Shown piece by piece: positions 16,870 through 26,058 of a stretch of DNA of 64,000 bases. This DNA comes from an uncultured Clostridia bacterium. Lineage in GTDB: Bacteria; Bacillota; Clostridia; Lachnospirales; CAG-274. The stretch covers positions 48,674 to 112,673 of the forward strand of contig CANRIS010000006.1 in NCBI GenBank assembly GCA_947630725.1, given 5' to 3'. The notes beneath the pieces were generated by a model. It ran no database searches, had not been told where the DNA came from, and saw only the letters and a program-made list of their open reading frames with translations. Both the position numbers and the translations under genes were made by a program. Positions within the stretch are counted from its first letter, which is position 1; every line of letters begins with the position of its first letter.

Positions 16870-17664
16870 TTATGCAAATATTCTCTTCAGTCGGGCGATT
16901 ATGCCCACCTTTTGTTTTTTGTTAAGATCCTCAAAAGGAACCTCCTCCCCCTCGATCCTCCTTATGATATTCTTATATGCCGTACCTGCCATAGCCTCAT
17001 CGTTAAGTATGACGGGTACGCCTCTGTTTGAGGATATTATGACCGAATTTTCATCGGGAATGATTCCTATTGCGCCTATGCCGAGGATCTCCTTTACGTC
17101 CTCTATGTCGAGCATATCCCCGTTTTTTGTCATATCGGGGCGCACTCTGTTGAGTATAAGCTTAGGCTCCTTTATGCCGTTCTGCTGAAGAAGCCCTATT
17201 ATCCTGTCGGCATCTCTCACCGCCGAAACCTCGGGAACAGTAACCACAAGCGCCATATCAGCCCCTGCTACGGCATTTTTAAAGCCCTGCTCTATGCCTG
17301 CGGGACAGTCTATAATAACATAGTCATAGCTTTCTTTTAGCTGCTCACAGAGCTTTTCCATCTGTTCGGGCGTGACTGCTGTTTTGTCCTTTGTCTGAGC
17401 CGCAGGCAAAAGTGAAAGATTTTCATATCGCTTATCCTTTATTATGGCCTCGCTGGGGCGGCAGCCTCCGTCAATCACATCTATAAGATCGTATACTATC
17501 CTGTCTTCCATGCCTATTATTACGTCAAGATTTCTGAGCCCTATATCTGCGTCTATAAGGAGTACATTTTTCCCACGGAGTGCCAGTCCCATGCCAATAT
17601 TTGCGGAGGTGGTGGTCTTTCCTACTCCTCCCTTTCCCGACGTAACTACTATAACCTTTCCCAT
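16870..17664 (-). CDS. minD: Septum site-determining ATPase MinD
   Basis: A 264-residue deviant-Walker ATPase with the P-loop SGKGGVGKTT at residues 9-18, switch motifs DADIGLRNLD and DCPAGIEQGF, and a C-terminal amphipathic helix (IIARLKRIF) that binds the membrane when MinD dimerises. It directs the division inhibitor to the poles together with MinE. In many Clostridia minC precedes minD; here the gene upstream is PBP2, with a 137-bp non-coding gap. CAGGAGG lies upstream of the ATG. Confidence 0.93.
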   Translation of the reverse strand: MGKVIVVTSGKGGVGKTTTSANIGMGLALRGKNVLLIDADIGLRNLDVIIGMEDRIVYDLIDVIDGGCRPSEAIIKDKRYENLSLLPAAQTKDKTAVTPEQMEKLCEQLKESYDYVIIDCPAGIEQGFKNAVAGADMALVVTVPEVSAVRDADRIIGLLQQNGIKEPKLILNRVRPDMTKNGDMLDIEDVKEILGIGAIGIIPDENSVIISSNRGVPVILNDEAMAGTAYKNIIRRIEGEEVPFEDLNKKQKVGIIARLKRIFA

Positions 17665-17801
17665 TATTCTTTTCCTCCTGAGTATAAATGATCATACCTA
17701 TATTTTATCAGATCACGGAGTACATTTCATCAGTTTTAGTTCGCAAAATGCGCCGTATTTTTCGCATCCTCGGCCTTTGTCGGCCGTTTGCCTTTATTTT
17801 T

Positions 17802-20324
17802 CTATTTCGTAAGCGTGTTATAATACTCCCTGCGCGGGGTGCTTTGCAGCTCCATATAGCGGCTTATTACCTTTTTTGCCAGATTGGGGGCAGGAGCGGT
17901 GTTTGAATCGTCTCCGAAAGGAATAATTATGGTAAAGGCTATGCGGGGATCATCGGCAGGCGCAAAGCCCACAAAAATAGTATGCTCGGCTCTCCGTGAC
18001 GACTCCTGAGCCGTTCCCGATTTTGCCGCCACAGGCACCTCAAAATCCTTAAAATATTTTCTAAGTGTACCCGATGCTCCGTGAGTAACTCTGTACATAC
18101 CTTCATGGACAGTCTCCACGTTGGCGGGATCAAGCCCCAGATCCAGTTCAAGCTTGGGCTTGTAGGTATATAAGTCCTTTGTCTCGTCATAGTTGGTTAT
18201 TTTGTTCAGAAGATGCAGCGAATATCTCTTTCCTCCGTTTGCAACGGTGGATACATATTTGTTGAGATTGGCGTTCGTATAGTTGTTGAGAGACTGACCT
18301 ATGGCGGTTCTTATGGTGTCGCCGTCATACCACTCCGACTCCGACTCAGGAGCATCGGGATAACGCTGTTCATAAATATATTTCTTGTATGCGGGAGACG
18401 AAATGTTTGAAGGATAGTCCCCTCTTGAGTTATAAAGCTCGTATATTTCCACTCCCGTGGGGTCGTTGAGACCGAATTTTTCCATATAGCTGTTCAGCAG
18501 AGCTATGCCCTTTTCGGTGCTTCCGTTTTTTGCATTGCCCATACGATAGCTCAGCTCATAGAAGAAATAGTTGCAGGATACCTCCAAAGCCTTCTGGGGC
18601 GATACCGAACGATGAGAACCTCTGCCGTCACCTATCCAGCACCTTGCATAGGGTATACCAGCCTTTGTGAATGTTCCCTCGTCATATATGGTGGTGTTTC
18701 GTGTTATTATGCCCTCTTCAAGTCCTGCGAAAAGGGTTATCATCTTGAAGGTGGAGCCGGGCGCTCTCGGCTCGGTAAACGGCCTGTTCACAAGGGGCGT
18801 TGATGCGTCCGTCCTCAGCATATTATAATAGCTGTTGTTAAATGTGTTTACAAGCTGATTGTTGTCATAGGAGGGATATGTCACCGCCGCCAGAAGCTCT
18901 CCCGTGTTTACATCGCTTATGACAACAGAGCCTGTACAGGGGTCCATTTTTGTGAGGGACGGCTCCATACCGCCGCTTTCAAGAAGTGACAGAGCCGCCG
19001 AAAGGGGGCTTATAGTGCCTGCCTCCAGTCTTTCATACACTCCATCGTTTCTGTCTAAAATGCCCTGCTCATACATACAGAGAAAAAGCTGTCTGACCGT
19101 AAGATCGCCTTTTTCTATAGCCTCTCCGAAAAGCTTTCTTGCAAGGTCGGGATCTGTCGAAACATTTATATCTCTCTCCCTTAAATAGTTCCCCACCTGA
19201 AGCTGATATCCTTCCGTTGCCTCCAGAATTTTTTCCACATCCACGCTGCCGCCTGAAGCCATTGCAGCGCCCATTTTTGTTATGCTGAAGTTGAAATTTT
19301 CGCTGCTCCCCGTAAGTCGGCTGATAAGGGTGTTTTTAAGCACCTCCTTAAGATCCTCATACGCTCCGTTCTGAAGCTCTGCGTCTATCGTAAGAAAAAC
19401 ATTGTTGCCGGGTACGGGCGCAACAGACCCCTCGGCATAGGTCGATATACGTCTGCCTACGCTGTCTACCTCCACAAGCTCCGTGCCGTCCGTGCCGTTA
19501 AGCTCAAGCTCAAAGGCCTTTTCGATACCGTCCTGACCTATTATGTCCCTCATTGTATAGCCGAATTTTTCATATTCCTTGAGATTTTCATCGGAGATAG
19601 TCCTTATATAACCCAGAATATGGGAGAAGGATTCTCCGGCAGGATATTTTCTCATATATTCTGCGTCTATATAAACCCCCGGAAATGACGATGAGTTTTC
19701 TTTGAGATATGAGACAGTTTCTCTCGATACGTTCTTTGAAACCACCACGGGAACATATTTTGAATATCTCTGTCTGTACATCGTGCTGCGCAGAGATATT
19801 ATTTTTCGCGCCTCCTCGTCAGAAAGAGAGGGGTCTATGTCAAAGTCGCTCCTCAGCGTATAAAAACATTCGGAGGCGTTCAGTCCCTCGTCAAGACCCA
19901 TATCCCTTTTCCACCGTGTTTCTGACGATGCCGAACCGTCAAACAGAAACGTATAGGGCTTCTGAGCCGAAATAGGAAAGTCGTCCTCGATTTTTTCTCC
20001 CTCGGCTTCGAGGAGCTTTATAAGGTCATATATAACATTGTTTATGTCATCAACGCTGACGCTTGCGTCAAGATTTACCGTCCACGAAGAAAAATTTTCG
20101 GCAAGGGGTCTGCCGAGTCTGTCGTATATGTTTCCTCTCGGCGCAGTAACTGCGATCTCCTTAAGCGTGGTACCCTGTATCTGGGTGTTATAATAGTCGC
20201 CTCTGAGGATCTGAAGCACATACAGTCTGCACACAAGTATGAAAAACAGCACAAATGTACCCGTCAGAAGGACGCCGAGCCTGAATACAGTCGTACCTGA
20301 GTATTTTTTTAAAAAATCCATCAT
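17802..20324 (-). CDS. mrdA: Penicillin-binding protein 2 (elongasome transpeptidase)
   Basis: An 840-residue class B PBP that cross-links peptidoglycan in the elongasome with RodA. An N-terminal membrane helix (about residues 14-37) is followed by the dimerisation domain and the transpeptidase with active-site GSTFKM (SxxK), SCN (SxN) and KSGTAQ (KTG-like). A roughly 150-residue insertion precedes the catalytic core (residues about 330-490). Start at 20324 follows AGAGGTAACGGCT; the next ATG is adjacent. It lies 132 bp after mreD and ends 137 bp before minD. Confidence 0.92.
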   Translation of the reverse strand: MMDFLKKYSGTTVFRLGVLLTGTFVLFFILVCRLYVLQILRGDYYNTQIQGTTLKEIAVTAPRGNIYDRLGRPLAENFSSWTVNLDASVSVDDINNVIYDLIKLLEAEGEKIEDDFPISAQKPYTFLFDGSASSETRWKRDMGLDEGLNASECFYTLRSDFDIDPSLSDEEARKIISLRSTMYRQRYSKYVPVVVSKNVSRETVSYLKENSSSFPGVYIDAEYMRKYPAGESFSHILGYIRTISDENLKEYEKFGYTMRDIIGQDGIEKAFELELNGTDGTELVEVDSVGRRISTYAEGSVAPVPGNNVFLTIDAELQNGAYEDLKEVLKNTLISRLTGSSENFNFSITKMGAAMASGGSVDVEKILEATEGYQLQVGNYLRERDINVSTDPDLARKLFGEAIEKGDLTVRQLFLCMYEQGILDRNDGVYERLEAGTISPLSAALSLLESGGMEPSLTKMDPCTGSVVISDVNTGELLAAVTYPSYDNNQLVNTFNNSYYNMLRTDASTPLVNRPFTEPRAPGSTFKMITLFAGLEEGIITRNTTIYDEGTFTKAGIPYARCWIGDGRGSHRSVSPQKALEVSCNYFFYELSYRMGNAKNGSTEKGIALLNSYMEKFGLNDPTGVEIYELYNSRGDYPSNISSPAYKKYIYEQRYPDAPESESEWYDGDTIRTAIGQSLNNYTNANLNKYVSTVANGGKRYSLHLLNKITNYDETKDLYTYKPKLELDLGLDPANVETVHEGMYRVTHGASGTLRKYFKDFEVPVAAKSGTAQESSRRAEHTIFVGFAPADDPRIAFTIIIPFGDDSNTAPAPNLAKKVISRYMELQSTPRREYYNTLTK

Positions 20325-20456
20325 AGCCGTTACCTCTGTCGGTTCCGTATACGAAAATTTTTTCCGTATTATCAAAAATCAAAAAATCAAAAAGTGTCAA
20401 ACCCTTCACATCGGAACTGCCAAAATGCGGCGTTCCTGCAACGCTGTCTCAGAAAA

Positions 20457-20978
20457 TCAGAAAAGCCTGCGCCTGTAGCCCGTTCTGCTGTTTATCATCT
20501 CTATGACGGAATATATGAACCTGTAGAGAAACGCCGATACCAAAACGGTATACACAAGCTCGGGTATCACTACGGGCATAAGAAAGCTGAAAAAATTCAT
20601 ATATCCCCTAAGCAGTATATTAAAAACAAAAAACGCAAAGCTGCACCACAGATCGGCTGCCGCCACAAGCACCAGAGGCAGCAGAAAGCTCTCTTTGTAG
20701 AACGCCTTGAAACAATAGCCGCATACAAAGCCTATGCAGGCGTATATAAACATATTGCAGCCTATATAGAGCGAAAAAAAGGAGTCCTGAAGAAACCCCG
20801 CAAAAAGACCCGTTATTATGCCGTCGAGCTCTCCCTGAAGAAAGGCTATCGAGACGACTGCTATAACGGCGGTGTTGGGCTTTATCCCCATTATCGAAAG
20901 GGACTCAAATACAGTGGTCTGCAATATAAAATTTATAAGTATTATCAAAAAATAAACAGGATACTTAAATTTGTTCAT
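20457..20978 (-). CDS. mreD: Rod shape-determining protein MreD
   Basis: A 173-residue integral membrane protein with five to six hydrophobic segments, in the standard position after mreC. It carries the family-typical FLQGELDGIITGLFAGFLQDSF region. MreD links the MreB/MreC scaffold to peptidoglycan synthases. It starts 1 nt after the mreC stop with GGGGAATG as ribosome site. Confidence 0.85.
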   Translation of the reverse strand: MNKFKYPVYFLIILINFILQTTVFESLSIMGIKPNTAVIAVVSIAFLQGELDGIITGLFAGFLQDSFFSLYIGCNMFIYACIGFVCGYCFKAFYKESFLLPLVLVAAADLWCSFAFFVFNILLRGYMNFFSFLMPVVIPELVYTVLVSAFLYRFIYSVIEMINSRTGYRRRLF

Positions 20979-20979
20979 A

Positions 20980-21879
20980 TCATTCCCCGACAGCGGCAGC
21001 CTCTGTCTCGGAGACCGAGACTGTCTCGCCTATATCGTCCCCAAACAGTATGTTGTTGTTTTTGTGCTTTGAAGTTATTATCAGTACGCTGTCAAGATGC
21101 TTAAAGTCCGCCACAGGCTCAATGACAGCCGTTTTTGTGGATGTTTCGGCTGAGCTTTCGATACTGAGTACCTTTCCTATTGTTATACCCTCGGGATATA
21201 TGCTGCTGAAAGGCGATGTGAGTATCTCGTCTCCCTCCGAAATCTTTGCCGTACTGTCAATCAGCTCCATTTTGCACATTCCCCTGTTCTGATAGTCTCC
21301 CGACACATAGCCTGCGTCTCCCGTACGCAGACAGACCGAGCTGACCGCATCGCTGTCGTCTATTATGGAGACTACCTTTGAATAGTTGAATCCGCACTCC
21401 GTTATTCTGCCAACAAGACCTCCCTCGGATATGACCGACATATTTTTTTCGAGGCCGTCATTTGCGCCCTTGTCGATTATAAAAACGTCATACCAGTTTC
21501 CCGGGTCCTTGGCGATTATCCTTGCTCCCGTTGTGTCAAGCTCCTTATATTTTTCCGAAAGGTCAAGAAGCTCCGTCAGACGGGCGTTGTCCGTTCTCAG
21601 AAGCTCAATGCCCGAATTTTCGAGTCTGAGCTTTTCGTTTTCCTCCTTAAGGCGCATATTTTCATCAATTAGCGAATTTATGTTTGTAACCGCTTTTATG
21701 CGCTTTGAGACCCACTCCCCCGCAATATCTATGCCCTTATGGACGGGGGTGAGGACAAGTCCGAAGGTTTTTTCAAAAACCGTGGGCGCAAGGCGGTTTG
21801 TGGTTACGCCTGCAAGCACAATACACAGCACGCAGAAAAAGGCAAAAAAATATTTTTTATGACTGTCAAAAAAATTCAT
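20980..21879 (-). CDS. mreC: Rod shape-determining protein MreC
   Basis: A 299-residue bitopic protein: a cytoplasmic tip, one membrane helix (about residues 7-27), a coiled coil (about 60-105) and a beta-barrel periplasmic domain with the repeated GDEIL/GYVSG elements typical of MreC. It organises PBP2 and RodA along MreB. ATG 21879 is preferred over an upstream GTG because AAGGTGA lies 6 nt before it. The C-terminal 30 residues are acidic and low-complexity. mreB ends 10 nt upstream. Confidence 0.9.
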   Translation of the reverse strand: MNFFDSHKKYFFAFFCVLCIVLAGVTTNRLAPTVFEKTFGLVLTPVHKGIDIAGEWVSKRIKAVTNINSLIDENMRLKEENEKLRLENSGIELLRTDNARLTELLDLSEKYKELDTTGARIIAKDPGNWYDVFIIDKGANDGLEKNMSVISEGGLVGRITECGFNYSKVVSIIDDSDAVSSVCLRTGDAGYVSGDYQNRGMCKMELIDSTAKISEGDEILTSPFSSIYPEGITIGKVLSIESSAETSTKTAVIEPVADFKHLDSVLIITSKHKNNNILFGDDIGETVSVSETEAAAVGE

Positions 21880-21889
21880 TTGTTTCACC

Positions 21890-22924
21890 TTACATTCTCA
21901 GCTTTTGCGAAGTAATAAGAACATTTTTGAGCGTGTCTATATGCTCCAATACGGCTCCCGTGCCGTTTGCAACACAGTTGAGAGGCTCCTCCGCAATGTG
22001 TACGGGCATACCCGTTTCAAGCGAAACAAGCTTGTCAAGCCCTCTCAGCAGAGCGCCCCCTCCCGTCAGATATATGCCGCATTCTATTATGTCGGCAGAA
22101 AGCTCGGGGGGAGTTTTTTCGAGCGTTGTTTTTATGGCTGCGATTATTTTGGATACAGGCGCTTCAAGAGCCATAAGTATGTCCTCCGAGGTCACCTCTA
22201 TGTTTTTGGGCAGTCCCGTAACAAGATCACGCCCCCTTATTTCCATAGCCAGAATTTCTGAGTCGTCATCCAGATAGGCGCAGCCTATATTCAGCTTTAT
22301 TTCTTCTGCTGTTCTGTCGCCTATGGCGAGCTTATACTGATCCTTTACATACGAGGCTATGGCCTGATCGAAGGCATCTCCCGCTATTCTCTCCGATATT
22401 GCCGTGACAATGCCTCCGAGGGATATGACAGCCACCTCGCTTGTGCCGCCGCCTATATCGACCACCATGTTTCCCGATGGCTCTTCAACGTGAAGTCCCG
22501 CTCCTATGGCCGCAGCCATAGGCTCCTCAACAAGATAGGCATATCTCTCCTTGGCGCCTGCGGCGAGAGCCGACTCTACAACGGCTCTTTTTTCAACCTC
22601 AGTAATGCCCGATGGAACGCAGATGATTATTCTCGGCTTGGGTCCGAAAAGAGTGTTTTTGTACGCCTTGTTTATAAAATATTTGAGCATTGCCTGCGTG
22701 ACCTCAAAGTCCGCAATAACTCCGTCCTTCATAGGACGTATGGCAACGATGCTCCCCGGGGTTCTGCCTATCATCTCCTTGGCTTCATCGCCTACGGCAA
22801 GAACCTCCTTTGTTTCGGTATTTATTGCCACAACAGAGGGTTCGTTTACAACGATGCCCTTTCCCCTCAGAAAAACGAGGGTGTTTGCCGTCCCCAGATC
22901 TATTCCCATGTCCTTTGTAAACAT
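21890..22924 (-). CDS. mreB: Rod shape-determining actin homologue MreB
   Basis: A 344-residue bacterial actin with phosphate-binding loop [11 protein letters not shown], second phosphate motif [12 protein letters not shown] and adenosine motif [13 protein letters not shown]. It polymerises under the membrane and directs lateral wall growth. The ATG at 22924 follows GGGAGGCTTGAGT; an upstream TTG adds two residues only. It leads the mreBCD-PBP2 segment and follows maf by 14 nt. Confidence 0.95.
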   Translation of the reverse strand: MFTKDMGIDLGTANTLVFLRGKGIVVNEPSVVAINTETKEVLAVGDEAKEMIGRTPGSIVAIRPMKDGVIADFEVTQAMLKYFINKAYKNTLFGPKPRIIICVPSGITEVEKRAVVESALAAGAKERYAYLVEEPMAAAIGAGLHVEEPSGNMVVDIGGGTSEVAVISLGGIVTAISERIAGDAFDQAIASYVKDQYKLAIGDRTAEEIKLNIGCAYLDDDSEILAMEIRGRDLVTGLPKNIEVTSEDILMALEAPVSKIIAAIKTTLEKTPPELSADIIECGIYLTGGGALLRGLDKLVSLETGMPVHIAEEPLNCVANGTGAVLEHIDTLKNVLITSQKLRM

Positions 22925-22938
22925 ACTCAAGCCTCCCG

Positions 22939-23520
22939 TTATATCAGATTATACTCTTTTAATAATTTATACAGGGAACAGGTATTAAGACCTACGACCG
23001 TCTGATAATTACCTTCAATTTTTTCAACGAACTTAGCCCCTATGCCCTGTATGCCATAAGAGCCTGCTTTATCCATAGGCTCGCCGCTTTTTATATAATC
23101 TCTTATTTCATTTTCCGAAAGCTTAGAAAAAAAGACCCTTGTGCTGTCGGAACAACAGACACTTTCTGTTTTTTTGTCTTTTTTTATGATAAGGCACATA
23201 CCCGTATACACAAGGTGAGCCTTGCCCGAAAGCCCCATAAGAGCGCAGAAAGCGTCCTCCTCATTCTTAGGTTTGCCTAAAATGCGATTATTTAAAACAA
23301 CTATTGTGTCGGCGCCCAGAACGACTGCTTCGTCCTCGTCCTTATATGCGCCGAAAACAGCCTCTGCCTTTGCCCTTGCAAGCTCCTCCACTATTTTGTC
23401 AAAGGGCTTTGTCGGGTCTTTTGTTTCCTCCCCGTCCGAGGGGCATACCTCAAAGGCTATCCCCATATCGTTCAAAAGCTCTCTCCGTCTGGGAGAAGCC
23501 GAAGCCAGTATAAATCTCAT
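22939..23520 (-). CDS. maf: Maf-family nucleoside triphosphate pyrophosphatase
   Basis: A 193-residue Maf/HAM1-like pyrophosphatase. Motifs include [13 protein letters not shown] at the N-terminus, [10 protein letters not shown] with the catalytic Asp, a GKPKNEEDA segment and [20 protein letters not shown]. These enzymes hydrolyse dTTP, UTP and modified nucleotides and are genetically linked to the mre genes in many Firmicutes. It is the second gene of the cluster, 7 nt after the DUF4321 gene. Confidence 0.92.
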   Translation of the reverse strand: MRFILASASPRRRELLNDMGIAFEVCPSDGEETKDPTKPFDKIVEELARAKAEAVFGAYKDEDEAVVLGADTIVVLNNRILGKPKNEEDAFCALMGLSGKAHLVYTGMCLIIKKDKKTESVCCSDSTRVFFSKLSENEIRDYIKSGEPMDKAGSYGIQGIGAKFVEKIEGNYQTVVGLNTCSLYKLLKEYNLI

Positions 23521-23527
23521 ATAAACC

Positions 23528-23779
23528 TCACAGCTTTCTGTATATAAATATAGAAATTATCATACCGATTATTCCGGCGATAGTAAACTTAAGACTAAGC
23601 CCCAACTGAAGCTTTATAATGATGAGATCAAGGGTAAGGGGATTTGTAAGACCTACCTCCTGACCATAATTCAAAAAGCTGAGGGCAGGTATAGCGGACG
23701 AAAGCTGCCCCAGAAAGCCTCCTATAACCAGTCCGGAAAGCATTACAAAAATAAAGGCTATATTGTTTCTGCTTTTCAT
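23528..23779 (-). CDS. DUF4321 family membrane protein
   Basis: An 83-residue protein with two membrane segments separated by a conserved loop containing FLNYGQEVGL and ending TIAGIIGMIISIFIYRKL. This is the DUF4321 family commonly found just before maf-mreBCD in Clostridia; its role is unknown but probably linked to the envelope. ATG at 23779 follows AGAAAGGAT; the frame stays open further upstream without coding character. Confidence 0.75.
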   Translation of the reverse strand: MKSRNNIAFIFVMLSGLVIGGFLGQLSSAIPALSFLNYGQEVGLTNPLTLDLIIIKLQLGLSLKFTIAGIIGMIISIFIYRKL

Positions 23780-23893
23780 ATTTTTATCCTTTCTGAAAGA
23801 AACCGAAATATTTCCATATACTATTCTATACCAAACAATATTTCTTTTCAATATGAAAAAAAGAAAAAATTTATTAAATTTTTTTGCGGTGGC

Positions 23894-23922
23894 TTTACAA
23901 ATTTCTTTTTGTGAGGTATAAT
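23894..23922 (+). promoter_or_regulatory. Promoter of the hydrogenase-maturation leader
   Basis: TTTACA (23894-23899), 17-bp spacer, TATAAT (23917-23922). The predicted start near 23929 leaves a leader of about 250 nt before the first gene. Confidence 0.75.
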
Positions 23923-23928
23923 ATATGT

Positions 23929-24095
23929 ACAATGTGGAGGATTATATATATACGGGAGCACCGATTTTTTTCAGACAAAGATCGGTATAGATATATCCCT
24001 GACGGAAAAGACTTTTTTCTGATTCGGAAGGTATGTGTTGATCCTGGCTTACAGAGGACGGCATACCATCGGTTAGCCGTCCTTTGTTTTTTGTT
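23929..24095 (+). promoter_or_regulatory. Candidate attenuator or riboswitch leader before TM1266-hydG
   Basis: The leader ends in an intrinsic-terminator hairpin (GGACGGC 24056-24062 / GCCGTCC 24076-24082, then TTTGTTTTTTG) well before the first coding sequence. Competing pairings are visible: ACCGAT at 23960-23965 can pair with ATCGGT at 23981-23986 or with the same hexamer in the terminator loop at 24068-24073. GGTATG (24030-24035) can pair with CATACC (24062-24067), which takes one base of the terminator stem. I recognise no known riboswitch class or T-box consensus. It could also be a separate small RNA. Confidence 0.55.
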
Positions 24096-24181
24096 TGGTT
24101 TCTTTCGGGACAGGCCTCCCGGTAAAGGCTCTGCGCCAACAGATAATAAAAATTTTTTTATAAAGGAGATGCTTTTAAATT

Positions 24182-24433
24182 ATGTCAAAAATTGCAGTCA
24201 TAGGAGCGGTTCTGGAGAATCCCGACAGCTCTCAGAAGGAGTTTAACGACATTGTTTCGGAATACAAGCACATAATAAGGGGCAGAATGGGGCTGCCTAT
24301 GTCCGATCTGGAGCTTGCAGTCATTTCTATAACGGTTTTGGGAGAAACCGATGAAATAAACAGCTTTGTCGGAAAGCTGGGCAAGATAGACGGAGTCTCT
24401 GTAAAGGCGGCATTTTCAAAGAAGGATATTTAA
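24182..24433 (+). CDS. Iron-only hydrogenase system regulator (TM1266 family)
   Basis: An 83-residue ACT-like protein of the TM1266 family, recognisable from IAVIGAVLENP at the N-terminus, YKHIIRGRMGLP in the middle and the ferredoxin-like alternation of strands and helices. Members are consistently found beside [FeFe]-hydrogenase maturation genes and are annotated as putative regulators on that basis; biochemical function is unproven. It precedes hydG by 14 nt. AAAGGAG lies 13 nt before the ATG, a rather long spacing. Confidence 0.88.
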   Translation: MSKIAVIGAVLENPDSSQKEFNDIVSEYKHIIRGRMGLPMSDLELAVISITVLGETDEINSFVGKLGKIDGVSVKAAFSKKDI

Positions 24434-24447
24434 GGAGACAGACAGTT

Positions 24448-25824
24448 ATGGAAAAGGAAAAATTTTTTATAGATGACGGATATATAAGGGAGCTTCTGAA
24501 GATAAAGGTCTCCGATGAAGAAACGGACAGGATACTTGACAGAGCCGAAAACTTTGAGGGACTTTCACACAGAGATGTGGCGGCTCTCATAAACACCGAA
24601 AACGAAGCCCACTGGAAAAGGATATTCGACATTGCAGGCAAAATAAAGGAGCATATATACGGAGAACGTATCGTTATGTTCGCTCCCCTTTACATAAGCG
24701 ACTATTGCGTAAACAGATGCAAATACTGCGGATTCAAGTGCGACAACAGCTTTGAAAGAAAAAAGCTTTCTATGGATGAAATACGCAGCGAGGTAAAAAT
24801 ACTTGAAGAAATGGGTCATAAGCGCCTTGCGGTAGAGGCGGGAGAAGACCCCGTAAACTGCCCCATAGAATATGTTCTGGAATGTATAAAGACCATATAC
24901 GATATGAAGCTCAAAAACGGAGAGATCCGCCGTGTGAACGTAAATATTGCTGCTACGACAGTTGAAAACTACCGAAAGCTTAAAGAAATAGGCATAGGTA
25001 CATACATACTGTTTCAGGAGACATACTGCAAGGAGGCATATGAGCAATATCACATCGCAGGCCCCAAGCGTGACTACTACTATCACACCACAGCCTTTGA
25101 CAGAGCCATGGAGGGCGGTATCGATGATGTCGGAGGAGGAGTCCTGTTCGGTCTTTATGACTATAAGTATGAGATACTTGGACTTATGCTCCACAACGAG
25201 CATCTCGAAAAAAAGTTCGGCGTAGGCTTTCATACCATTTCGGTGCCGAGGATATGTTCCGCCGAGGGCGTTGACCGTACGTTCCCCTATTCAGTATCCG
25301 ATGAGGACTTCAAAAAGCTTGTGGCTCTCATAAGAATCGCCGTACCCTTTACGGGAATGATAATATCCACAAGAGAAAGTATGGAGATGCGAAAGGAGCT
25401 TATAAAGAGAGGCATATCGCAGATAAGCGGAGGCTCCTCGGTAGAGGTGGGCGGCTATTCAAGCAGAAAAAACGGCGGCTCGCAGTTTGTGCTGAATGAC
25501 AGCCGCTCAGCCGATGACATAATATATTGGCTTATGGAGCAGGAGCTTGTGCCAAGCTTTTGCACAGCCTGTTACCGAAAGGGTCGTACGGGCGACCGTT
25601 TTATGTCTCTGGCAAAATCGGGCAACATAAAAAACGTCTGCCTTCCCAACGCCCTTATGACCCTCAAGGAATATTCCCTTGACTACGGCTCGGAAAAATT
25701 CAGAGCCAAGGCCAACGAGCTTATAGAAAAGAAAATACCCCTTATCAAAAACGATAAAATCAGAGAAAAGGCAAAAGAAAACCTCATAAGAATGGAAAAC
25801 GGCGAAAGGGATCTGTTCTTCTGA
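24448..25824 (+). CDS. hydG: [FeFe] hydrogenase H-cluster maturase HydG
   Basis: A 458-residue radical-SAM tyrosine lyase that makes the CO and CN ligands of the H-cluster. The radical-SAM cysteines are C87, C91 and C94 (CVNRCKYC); the auxiliary cluster is held by C372, C375 and C398 in the CX2CX22C arrangement that separates HydG from ThiH. Length matches the family. The preceding TM1266 gene is the usual partner, but hydE, hydF and the hydrogenase itself are not in this window. A strong terminator follows. Confidence 0.96.
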   Translation: MEKEKFFIDDGYIRELLKIKVSDEETDRILDRAENFEGLSHRDVAALINTENEAHWKRIFDIAGKIKEHIYGERIVMFAPLYISDYCVNRCKYCGFKCDNSFERKKLSMDEIRSEVKILEEMGHKRLAVEAGEDPVNCPIEYVLECIKTIYDMKLKNGEIRRVNVNIAATTVENYRKLKEIGIGTYILFQETYCKEAYEQYHIAGPKRDYYYHTTAFDRAMEGGIDDVGGGVLFGLYDYKYEILGLMLHNEHLEKKFGVGFHTISVPRICSAEGVDRTFPYSVSDEDFKKLVALIRIAVPFTGMIISTRESMEMRKELIKRGISQISGGSSVEVGGYSSRKNGGSQFVLNDSRSADDIIYWLMEQELVPSFCTACYRKGRTGDRFMSLAKSGNIKNVCLPNALMTLKEYSLDYGSEKFRAKANELIEKKIPLIKNDKIREKAKENLIRMENGERDLFF

Positions 25825-25870
25825 TTTCTCGCTCTGCCCACACACCAAAAAGCTCACACCACCCCACACA

Positions 25871-25923
25871 AAAAGCCGAAAGCAGCTTTTTCCCCAAGCG
25901 AAAAGCGCCATTCGGCTTTTTTG
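25871..25923 (+). terminator. Terminator of hydG
   Basis: AAAAGCCGAA (25871-25880) pairs with TTCGGCTTTT (25911-25920), followed by more T. The apical part holds a second AGCAGCTTTTT / GAAAAGCG pairing. Confidence 0.8.
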
Positions 25924-25974
25924 TTGTTATAATTTACATCTGCAAATGTTTTTTTGCTGTATATCAAGTAGTGT

Positions 25975-26003
25975 TTGACTTTTCGGACAATATATGATAC
26001 AAT
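25975..26003 (+). promoter_or_regulatory. Promoter of the LRR surface protein gene
   Basis: TTGACT (25975-25980), 17-bp spacer, TACAAT (25998-26003), 56 bp upstream of the start codon. Confidence 0.65.
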
Positions 26004-26058
26004 CTGTCGGAAAGCAAGTTATGCATTTAACCTACAGTTTTTAGGAGAGGTGGATATT

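Noticed and set aside
17665..17801. Possible minC remnant before minD
   Set aside because: The gap is short and no frame shows MinC-like sequence.
20325..20456. Promoter with TTGACA between mreD and the PBP2 gene
   Set aside because: The nearest -10-like GATAAT is 21 bp away, too far for a normal sigma-A promoter.
24038..24049. Possible start of a 16S rRNA gene
   Set aside because: Only 12 bases match; the following sequence is a terminator, not rRNA. Kept only as a curiosity in the findings.
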